Both the position numbers and the translations under genes were made by a program. The notes beneath the pieces are model-generated. The model searched no databases. It was not told the DNA's origin and saw nothing but the letters and a program-made list of their open reading frames with translations. This document shows positions 6,748 to 12,147 of a DNA stretch of 12,147 nt, in pieces (position 1 is the stretch's first letter; every line of letters begins with the position of its first letter). The stretch comes from Clostridia bacterium. GTDB lineage: Bacteria > Bacillota > Clostridia > Oscillospirales > CAG-272. Location of the stretch: assembly GCA_900769475.1 (NCBI GenBank), contig CAAGGQ010000060.1, forward strand, positions 1-12,147. Reading direction: 5' to 3'.

Positions 6748-6936
6748 ATGAGAATGCTGGTTCATGTTTGCGAGCTGTGCGGTTACGAGTACAATCCCCG
6801 CGTGGGAGACGTTGACAACGGAATTGAGGAAAACACCGACTTTGAAGATCTGCCTGCAGATTGGGTCTGCCCCCTGTGCGGTGCCTCCAAGGAAGATTTT
6901 ATTGAAGAAGAAAAAGACGAAGTAGAAGAACTTTAA
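6748..6936 (+). CDS. Rubredoxin
   Basis: The 62-residue protein has two CxxCG iron-binding knuckles: Cys8-Cys11 (CELCGYEYNP) and Cys41-Cys44 (CPLCGASKEDF). The middle has the family's D-FEDLPADWVCP sequence. Rubredoxins hold one iron on four cysteines and pass single electrons in the cytoplasm of anaerobes, often to oxygen- or peroxide-reducing enzymes. The C-terminus ends in an unusual run of acidic residues (EEEKDEVEEL) past the core fold. Two starts are possible. The ATG at 6748 is only 4 bases after AAGGAG (6738-6743), whereas the ATG at 6754 is 10 bases after it and would give 60 residues. The longer form is listed. The gene has its own promoter and terminator, and no partner enzyme is encoded beside it. 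Confidence 0.95.
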   Translation: MRMLVHVCELCGYEYNPRVGDVDNGIEENTDFEDLPADWVCPLCGASKEDFIEEEKDEVEEL

Positions 6937-6945
6937 CCCTTGATG

Positions 6946-6974
6946 AAGCGGAAGAATGATCTTCCGCTTTTTTG
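6946..6974 (+). terminator. Rho-independent terminator of the rubredoxin gene
   Basis: AAGCGGAAG (6946-6954) pairs perfectly with CTTCCGCTT (6961-6969) around a 6-base loop. A T-rich tail follows. It lies 9 bases past the rubredoxin stop and separates the gene from polA. Confidence 0.92.
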
Positions 6975-7013
6975 TTTTGCCCATAAGATTTTCCATCTTT
7001 CTATACATTTTAA

Positions 7014-7042
7014 TTGACTTTTTCTTTTTTTTATGGTAAAAT
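7014..7042 (+). promoter_or_regulatory. Sigma-A promoter of polA
   Basis: TTGACT (7014-7019), 17 bases and TAAAAT (7037-7042) each match five of six consensus bases. The position gives a leader of about 30 bases to the polA ATG. Confidence 0.75.
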
Positions 7043-7080
7043 ATCTGTATTAGGACAATTTATGGGGAAGGAAGGGAAGC

Positions 7081-9606
7081 ATGAAGAAAAAATTACTTGC
7101 CGTAGACGGCAACAGTATTCTCAATCGGGCGTTTTACGGGATCCGTCCCTTAACCACCAAGGATGGCTTTTGCACCAATGCGCTGTACGGCCTGGTGACC
7201 ATGATCATGCGGCAGGTGGAGGCTCTGGAGCCCGACTACTGCGCGGTGGCCTTTGACCTCAAGGCACCCACCTTCCGTCACAAGATGTTCGATGCCTACA
7301 AGGCAGGGCGTCGCCCTATGCCCGAGGAGCTTGCCATGCAGCTGCCCGTGGCCAAGGAGCTGTTGACCGCCCTGGGATTTACAGTGCTGGAGCTGGCCGG
7401 CTACGAAGCCGACGATATCCTTGGTACCCTGGCCGAGATGTGTGACACCGCCGATTGCGATGCCTATCTTCTCACCGGAGATCGGGACTCCCTGCAGCTC
7501 ATCAGCCCCCACGTGCACGTGCTTCTCGCCACCAACGCCGAGACCGTGGACATGAACGAAGCCCTCTTCTTTGAAAAATACGGCGTATCGTCTAGGCAGT
7601 TCGTGGACGTCAAGGCGCTGATGGGGGATAGCTCGGATAACATTCCCGGGGTTCCCGGAATCGGCGAAAAGACGGCCCTCAAGCTGATTGCCGAGTACGG
7701 CAGTCTGGACGGCGTTTACGAGATTCTTCCCACCGCCAAGCACACTCCCTCGGTGCGTGCCAAACTGGAGAGCGGACGGGAGAGCGCCTATCTTTCCCGC
7801 ACCCTGGCCACCATCCACCGCGAGGTGCCTCTGGGATTGACCCTGGAGGACGTGACCAATCGAGGAATCCAACGGGAGGATGCGCGCAGGCTTTTCCTGC
7901 GCCTGGAATTCTCCGCCTTTTTGAAGCGCTTTGGTCTGGATGCCGCCGAGCCTCTGGACGAAAGCACTTCCGCCCAAGCCCTGACGATCACCGAGGCCGA
8001 TGCGGGAACCATGTGTTCCTGGTGTGCCGAGCAAAGCCTTCTGGCCTTGGACATGGTGGGGGAAGACGTCTATCTTGCTAACCAAGAGCAGATCCTTCAC
8101 GGAACGCCGTCGCTTTCCGCCCTTGCGGAGGCCCTGCGGGGCAAGACCTTGATCTGCTATGATTGCAAGACCCTGTACAAGTACCCCGATGCCAAGATGT
8201 TGGCAGAGGAGGAGCTTTTTGATCTGATGCTGGGGGCCTATCTGGTCAATCCATCCAAGGGAAATTACACCCCCGAGATGCTGGTGGCCGATCATTTAGG
8301 TAAGGTCCTCTCGGAAAGCTTGCCGCGAATTGCATATTTCCTTCCTCTGTATGAGGAGATTCGCCGTCAGCTGGAGGAAAGCGGACAGCTGGAGCTGTTG
8401 CAAACCCTGGAAATGCCCCTTGGAGAGGTGCTGGCCGATATGGAGATGGCCGGATTTTCCATTGACCGCGCGGGGATTGCCGCCTTTGGGGAACAGCTTG
8501 GAAATGTGGCGTCGGCTCTGGAGGCCCAGATCTACTTCCACGCCGGCAAGGAGTTTAACATTCAGTCGCCCAAGCAGCTGGGAGAGGTTCTGTTTGATAC
8601 TCTGGGACTCCCTCACGCCAAAAAGACCAAAACCGGTTATTCCACCAACGCCGAGATCCTGGAAAAGCTTCGCCCCTATCATCCCATCATTGAGGACATC
8701 CTGGATTACCGCCAGGTCACCAAGCTCAAGAGCACCTACACCGACGGTCTGTTGAAGGTGGCCGACGAGCACGGAAAGGTGCACACCAACTTTAAGCAGA
8801 CCGGCACCGCCACGGGGCGGTTGTCTTCCACCGAGCCTAATTTGCAAAATATTCCCATTCGTACCGAGCTGGGACGCGAGCTACGACGCTTCTTCCTGCC
8901 CTCAAGCAAGGATTACGTGATCATCGACGCCGACTATTCCCAGATCGAGTTGCGCCTCCTGGCCCATATTTCCGGGGACGGGAATATGATCTCGGCCTTC
9001 CGTCAGGGTGCCGACATTCACACCTCCACCGCCGCCACCGTGTTTGGCGTTCCCCGGGAAGAGGTGACCTCGGAGATGCGCAAGCGAGCCAAGGCCGTGA
9101 ACTTTGGAATTCTGTACGGTATCGGCGCCTTCTCTCTCTCGGATGATCTTCACGTCAGCCGTGCCCAGGCCCAGGAGTTCATCGACCGCTACCTGGAGAG
9201 TTATCCCGGCATTGACGCCTATTTGAAGAACACCATTGCCGACGCCTACGAGAAAGGCTACGTTACCACTCTGTTCGGCCGCCGTCGGGCCATTCCCGAG
9301 TTGGCGGGGAAGAACAAGATGCAACAAAAATTTGGGGAACGGGTGGCGATGAACAGCCCCATTCAGGGCACTGCCGCCGATATTATCAAGCTGGCCATGA
9401 TCCGCGCCCACCGCAAGCTGAAGGAGGAGGGGCTGGACGCCCGGCTGATCCTGCAGGTGCACGACGAGCTTCTCATCGAGGCCCATCGGGATTGCGCCGA
9501 GCGCGCCCGCACCATCCTGAAGGAGGCGATGGAGGGCGTTGCCAACTATGAGGTTCCTTTGACCGTGGATATTCACATTGGAGATACTTGGTTTGATGCA
9601 AAATAA
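7081..9606 (+). CDS. polA: DNA polymerase I
   Basis: The 841-residue protein is a family A polymerase used in Okazaki fragment maturation and excision repair. Residues 1 to about 270 are the 5' nuclease domain, with LAVDGNSILNRAFYGI, AFDLKAPTFRH, GYEADDILGT, LTGDRDSLQL and the GVPGIGEKTA helix-hairpin-helix. Residues from about 300 to 420 match the 3'-5' exonuclease fold but lack its acidic DxE and NxxxD motifs, so proofreading is probably absent, as in several Bacillota. The polymerase domain follows: motif A DYSQIELRL with Asp618, motif B RKRAKAVNFGILYG with Lys671 and Phe675, and motif C QVHDELLIE with Asp795. All polymerase catalytic residues are present. A purine-rich GGAAGG stretch precedes the ATG. 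A lipoprotein gene starts 34 bases after the stop without a visible terminator. Confidence 0.98.
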   Translation: MKKKLLAVDGNSILNRAFYGIRPLTTKDGFCTNALYGLVTMIMRQVEALEPDYCAVAFDLKAPTFRHKMFDAYKAGRRPMPEELAMQLPVAKELLTALGFTVLELAGYEADDILGTLAEMCDTADCDAYLLTGDRDSLQLISPHVHVLLATNAETVDMNEALFFEKYGVSSRQFVDVKALMGDSSDNIPGVPGIGEKTALKLIAEYGSLDGVYEILPTAKHTPSVRAKLESGRESAYLSRTLATIHREVPLGLTLEDVTNRGIQREDARRLFLRLEFSAFLKRFGLDAAEPLDESTSAQALTITEADAGTMCSWCAEQSLLALDMVGEDVYLANQEQILHGTPSLSALAEALRGKTLICYDCKTLYKYPDAKMLAEEELFDLMLGAYLVNPSKGNYTPEMLVADHLGKVLSESLPRIAYFLPLYEEIRRQLEESGQLELLQTLEMPLGEVLADMEMAGFSIDRAGIAAFGEQLGNVASALEAQIYFHAGKEFNIQSPKQLGEVLFDTLGLPHAKKTKTGYSTNAEILEKLRPYHPIIEDILDYRQVTKLKSTYTDGLLKVADEHGKVHTNFKQTGTATGRLSSTEPNLQNIPIRTELGRELRRFFLPSSKDYVIIDADYSQIELRLLAHISGDGNMISAFRQGADIHTSTAATVFGVPREEVTSEMRKRAKAVNFGILYGIGAFSLSDDLHVSRAQAQEFIDRYLESYPGIDAYLKNTIADAYEKGYVTTLFGRRRAIPELAGKNKMQQKFGERVAMNSPIQGTAADIIKLAMIRAHRKLKEEGLDARLILQVHDELLIEAHRDCAERARTILKEAMEGVANYEVPLTVDIHIGDTWFDAK

Positions 9607-9640
9607 TGCAGAGAAAAAAGAAGAAAAAGGAGTTTTAATT

Positions 9641-10810
9641 ATGAAAAAATGTTTGATCGTTTTGCTTACCGCCGCGATGCTCTTTGCGATGGTGGCCTGC
9701 ACCGGAAGCGGTGCTCCTGTATCCACCACCGTTCAGACCACCGTTGGCTCTACCACCGCCCCCGAACCTGGGCGGGAGCCTGTGGATCTTAAGATCATGT
9801 CCTTCAACGTGTGGGTGACCCTGCCCAAGACGAGCGGCGTTCTCACCGAGCCGGCTCTCAACCGTATTGCCGCTCTGCGCGCCGAGATCCAGATGCACAA
9901 TCCCGATATTCTCGGCCTGCAGGAGGACTCCACCACCTGGCTGGAGAATATCAATCTGGAGGGCTATACCTCCTTCTATAGCCACGATATTTCCGGCAAC
10001 AACGAGCACTGTGCTATCTTCTATAAGAGTAGCATGAACTGCGTGGAGAAGGGCACCAAGTGGCTGACCTCCACGGGGGCTGCCGGTGCCGTTGCCATCA
10101 CCATGGAGGATCTGAACGGAACCGGGGAGTATGCTCTGACCGATGCCGAAATGGCACGCCTGATGCTGACCCGTAATTCCAACGAAAGCGAATTCCGCAA
10201 GAGCCGCAAGCAGTACATCAACGATGCGGGCGAGACCGTAACCATGGATAGCTCCTACAATTATCTTGCCGCGCGTCTGATGAACTACGTGGTTCTGGAG
10301 GATAACGGTCAGTACCTCATTTACGTTAACACCCACCTGCAGCACCGTTCTCAGAACTCCGAATACATCAGCGACGCCCTCACCAAGCTCCGTACCTTCG
10401 AGCGTCTGAAGCAGTTCAGCATGGTGCAGGAGAAGATCGAACAGCTGAAGGCTTCCTATCCCGACGCCCACGTAGTGATCACGGGTGACTTTAACGACGA
10501 GCCCTTCTCCGAGATCTACGAGAAGGTGACCGGCCTTGGCTACCGGGATTCCCACTTTGCCGCCAAGCGGATCTCGGGCAACCCCGGCTCCTGGAACAGC
10601 TGGTTTGATGGTTCTGTGCAGGGCGATAACTATCCCAGTGAGCGCAGTGCATCCAATTCCCGCATCGACTTCTGCTTCGTTTCCGCCGATCTGCCCGTAG
10701 TAATGCACCGCATTTCCCAGGGCTACGGCACCATTAAGACCGCCTCGGGAGAGGAAAAGAATATCTACACCTCGGATCACCTTGCCGTGGTAGTAACCGT
10801 TAAATTCTAA
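9641..10810 (+). CDS. Secreted lipoprotein with endonuclease/exonuclease/phosphatase domain
   Basis: This 389-residue protein starts with a lipoprotein signal peptide (MKKCLIVLLTAAMLFAMVAC, lipid-attached Cys20) and a Ser/Thr-rich linker. A complete EEP fold follows. The family motifs are MSFNVW (Asn56), LQED (Glu95), VNTHLQHR (His232), GDFND (Asp283 and Asn285), SRIDFCFVS and SDHLAVV (Asp379, His380). Enzymes of this fold cut phosphodiester or phosphoester bonds with a divalent metal. Substrates include DNA, RNA, sphingomyelin and inositol phosphates, and the sequence does not settle which applies here. An extra charged stretch sits between the Glu and His motifs, around residues 145-205. 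The protein should be anchored on the outer face of the membrane. AAAAAGGAG at 9624-9632 gives an 8-base spacing to this ATG; the upstream in-frame ATG at 9578 lies inside polA and would spoil the signal peptide. It may be read through from polA. Confidence 0.9.
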   Translation: MKKCLIVLLTAAMLFAMVACTGSGAPVSTTVQTTVGSTTAPEPGREPVDLKIMSFNVWVTLPKTSGVLTEPALNRIAALRAEIQMHNPDILGLQEDSTTWLENINLEGYTSFYSHDISGNNEHCAIFYKSSMNCVEKGTKWLTSTGAAGAVAITMEDLNGTGEYALTDAEMARLMLTRNSNESEFRKSRKQYINDAGETVTMDSSYNYLAARLMNYVVLEDNGQYLIYVNTHLQHRSQNSEYISDALTKLRTFERLKQFSMVQEKIEQLKASYPDAHVVITGDFNDEPFSEIYEKVTGLGYRDSHFAAKRISGNPGSWNSWFDGSVQGDNYPSERSASNSRIDFCFVSADLPVVMHRISQGYGTIKTASGEEKNIYTSDHLAVVVTVKF

Positions 10811-10815
10811 GATTG

Positions 10816-10856
10816 GGTGTCGACCAAATGCGGAAGTATTTGGTCGACACCTCTTT
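10816..10856 (+). terminator. Terminator after the EEP lipoprotein gene
   Basis: A 14-bp perfect stem (10816-10829 with 10838-10851, 8-base loop) begins 5 bases past the stop codon. The tail TCTTT is short and interrupted, so termination may be incomplete. The stem itself is strong. Confidence 0.72.
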
Positions 10857-10860
10857 CTAT

Positions 10861-10902
10861 GAGTTGCACAATTTTTTCTCGCGATTTATTTTTGCGCAAC
10901 TC
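10861..10902. repeat. Inverted repeat GAGTTGC / GCAACTC
   Basis: Seven-base arms at 10861-10867 and 10896-10902 flank a 28-base AT-rich centre that includes the palindrome TCGCGA. It lies between the preceding terminator and the promoter of the next gene. The function is unknown; it could be a protein-binding dyad. Confidence 0.35.
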
Positions 10903-10923
10903 TACAAAAAACGGGGGAACGTA

Positions 10924-10952
10924 TTGCGTTTTCCGTCTTTTTGTGGTATAAT
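10924..10952 (+). promoter_or_regulatory. Sigma-A promoter of the tandem lipoprotein genes
   Basis: TTGCGT (10924-10929), a 17-base spacer and a perfect TATAAT (10947-10952) preceded by TGG (an extended -10) point at the lipoprotein gene starting at 10999. The leader would be about 40 bases. Confidence 0.75.
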
Positions 10953-10983
10953 GAGCGTGGGGAAGCATCCTCAATATGATATT

Positions 10984-11082
10984 AAAGGAGGAAGAAAAAT
11001 GAAACAACGCCACGTAAAATGCACCGTTGCTCTGGTTTTGCTCTTTGCCACCGTGTTCGTGATCGCCAGTTGCCGGACGCAG
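10984..11082 (+). repeat. Leader repeat, copy 1 (ribosome binding site plus signal peptide)
   Basis: This 99-base stretch matches 11764-11862 at 92 positions. It spans the ribosome binding site, the start codon and the codons of the signal peptide through the lipid-attached Cys and three residues after it. Similarity drops sharply on both sides. Confidence 0.9.
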
Positions 11083-11748
11083 GATCAATTTCCTGCAGTC
11101 ACAACCCAAGCCGAAAACCGTACGAGCCATGATCTTTCTTCCATGACACCGGTTGCTACCACAACCAACTGTCCCACCGAAAAACCAACCGATTGGATCG
11201 GATGGGATTTGCACACCGGTAATTGCATGGTCGTGCAGTTTGGCAGAGTAAAAGAAGGAAATATGACGATGTATGGCATCCAATACATACCTGTTTCCAT
11301 GTCAATTGTTCGCTATTTTACCCCCACATTGAATCGTAATTTCTTGGATAACCGTTCGCAATGGAGCTCAAATACCACGTTGTGGATCCCCGAGGAGCTT
11401 TCCGCATTGCCGTTAAATGGAACTATGGCATTGATCTCGGTGACCAAGGCTTCTGATTCCGCAGAGTCCGAAAGGCAATGGTCTCTTGCTCTTAAACTGG
11501 AAGAATACAACGGTGCCGCTTGCGCTTTGTATTTTCCAATTAAGGATGAGCTTTTGCAAGGCCTTTCTTCCCCTGTTACGGTGAATGCTCCTGTTCAGGG
11601 GTTAAACTCTCGCTTTTATTATTGCATTGATAAAGGAAATCATATCATTGATAAACACGGTTTGCCTACACCGCACTTTGCCGATGGCATAACGATTCAA
11701 GAGATTGCAGATTTCTATATTTGGACGGATAAAAATTATTATCCGTAA
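10999..11748 (+). CDS. Predicted lipoprotein of unknown function (paralogue A)
   Basis: I do not recognise the family of this 249-residue protein. Its leader is MKQRHVKCTVALVLLFATVF followed by VIASC, a clear lipobox with Cys25 as the lipid site. A Thr/Ser-rich linker (about 28-62) should hold the soluble part away from the membrane. The mature domain (about 63-249) has GWDLHTGNCMVVQFG, a mixed beta-type pattern with several Tyr and Trp residues, and an HTH-free C-terminus ending in DFYIWTDKNYYP. AAAGGAGG (10984-10991) lies 7 bases before the ATG, and this start is the only one that gives a signal peptide. The next gene is a paralogue with nearly the same leader. Shared landmarks in the mature part are GWD, a Cys, V-x-FG and a V-x-x-S-I-x-R segment. 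The gene probably shares its transcript with the following paralogue, since only 30 bases separate them. Confidence 0.85.
   Translation: MKQRHVKCTVALVLLFATVFVIASCRTQDQFPAVTTQAENRTSHDLSSMTPVATTTNCPTEKPTDWIGWDLHTGNCMVVQFGRVKEGNMTMYGIQYIPVSMSIVRYFTPTLNRNFLDNRSQWSSNTTLWIPEELSALPLNGTMALISVTKASDSAESERQWSLALKLEEYNGAACALYFPIKDELLQGLSSPVTVNAPVQGLNSRFYYCIDKGNHIIDKHGLPTPHFADGITIQEIADFYIWTDKNYYP
11725..11746 (+). repeat. Small hairpin at the end of paralogue A
   Basis: ACGGATAA (11725-11732) pairs with TTATCCGT (11739-11746) around a 6-base loop, ending at the first base of the stop codon. There is no T tail, so it is not a standard terminator. It could slow decay from the 3' side or be chance. Confidence 0.3.
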
Positions 11749-11763
11749 ACGAATCCGTATTTC

Positions 11764-11862
11764 AAAGGAGAAAGAAAAATGAAACAACGCCACGTAAAAT
11801 GCACCGTGGCTCTGGTTTTGCTCTTTGCAACCGTGTTCGTGATCGCCGGCTGCCGGACCCAA
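11764..11862 (+). repeat. Leader repeat, copy 2
   Basis: This is the second copy of the 99-base leader block seen at 10984-11082, with 7 differences. Four of these are silent third-base changes in codons, two change Ser to Gly just before the lipid-attached Cys, and one lies in the ribosome binding region. Confidence 0.9.
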
Positions 11863-12147
11863 GGCGGGATTCCGAGTGCTTCGACCCAGGCCGGTACTTC
11901 TGCCAATGCTACAACGGCCGCCACCACCACGCCTCCCAGACAGACGGTTACCAAAGAAGATCCTCCCGGCTGGGACGCTCCCAATCTGTTTGATTGCAAC
12001 GCCGTGATCGTCACCTTTGGAGCCCTTGCTCCCGAGAAAACGATCGAGCAGGATCAGGTAAAATATGTTGCCGTGGAGGTAAGCATTGAGCGCGTCTATG
12101 AAGCTACCCTGCAAAAGGGCGTAGAAAAAGCGGCACTCCCTCTGGTC
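11779..12147 (+). CDS. Predicted lipoprotein of unknown function (paralogue B, cut by window edge)
   Basis: There are 123 open codons from the ATG at 11779 to the edge. The leader is the same as in paralogue A except that the lipobox reads VIAGC, the classical form, with Cys25. A Thr/Ala/Ser-rich linker (about 33-58) follows. The mature part then has GWDAPNLFDCNAVIVTFGAL and KYVAVEVSIERVYEATL, which align with GWD, Cys, V-x-FG and SIVRYFTPTL in paralogue A, though overall the two mature parts are well diverged. AAAGGAG at 11764-11770 is 8 bases before the ATG. The product should be a surface-anchored lipoprotein; its function is unknown. The C-terminus, and possibly more copies of the family, lie beyond the window. 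Confidence 0.83.
   Translation, partial: MKQRHVKCTVALVLLFATVFVIAGCRTQGGIPSASTQAGTSANATTAATTTPPRQTVTKEDPPGWDAPNLFDCNAVIVTFGALAPEKTIEQDQVKYVAVEVSIERVYEATLQKGVEKAALPLV

Noticed and set aside
7150..8295. A long minus-strand open frame opposite polA
   Set aside because: polA is unambiguous here; the antisense frame reflects the codon bias of GC-rich genes and has no usable ribosome binding site.
9635..10780. A 381-codon minus-strand open frame opposite the EEP lipoprotein gene
   Set aside because: It mirrors the coding strand almost exactly, has no family features, and the sense gene has all its catalytic motifs.
1..12147. CRISPR arrays, tRNA or rRNA genes, insertion sequences, toxin-antitoxin or phage genes
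   Set aside because: No regularly spaced repeats, cloverleaf-like sequences, transposase motifs or phage-type genes were seen on either strand.

Overview
The window looks like a chromosome segment of a spore-forming, anaerobic Bacillota of the class Clostridia. The evidence is a dipicolinate synthase pair and a SpoVB-type flippase (endospore genes), a stand-alone rubredoxin (anaerobe-type iron protein), strong AAGGAG-type ribosome binding sites, near-consensus sigma-A promoters and U-tailed hairpin terminators. Coding DNA is fairly GC-rich and the spacers are AT-rich. Genus and species cannot be told from the sequence alone.

Layout. On the minus strand, the first 514 bases hold the N-terminal third of a glutamine-dependent NAD+ synthetase (nadE, cut by the window edge). 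Upstream of it, also on the minus strand, is a small acyl carrier protein gene (750-977) with its own promoter and terminator. Between them lies a perfect plus-strand sigma-A promoter with no sense gene behind it. On the plus strand follow a comEC/rec2-type DNA-uptake channel gene (1165-3393) ending in a strong terminator, then dpaA-dpaB (3494-4989). These two encode dipicolinate synthase, which makes the calcium-chelating acid of the spore core. They converge on a spoVB-like flippase (4984-6540, minus), and the two stop codons overlap in the palindrome TTATAA. The rest is on the plus strand: rubredoxin (6748-6936), DNA polymerase I (polA, 7081-9606), then three predicted lipoproteins. The first lipoprotein is an endonuclease/exonuclease/phosphatase-fold enzyme. 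The next two are paralogues of unknown function with almost identical leaders, the second cut by the window edge.

How the genes fit together. dpaAB and spoVB are both sporulation-linked, in DPA synthesis and in wall-precursor or cortex functions. comEC and polA belong to DNA uptake and DNA repair or replication. The last three genes encode envelope-anchored proteins. Apart from dpaAB, most genes seem to be separate transcription units. polA and the first lipoprotein gene are 34 bases apart with no visible terminator and may be co-transcribed. The last two lipoprotein genes probably form one unit.

Most of the window is ordinary housekeeping and sporulation DNA, and I see no clear new multi-gene system. 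The points most worth a second look are: the NAD synthetase amidase domain has Gly where the nucleophile Cys should be; the orphan promoter aims into the acyl carrier protein gene; the beta-lactamase-like tail of ComEC has lost its metal ligands; and a tandem lipoprotein family has a conserved leader joined to diverged mature parts.
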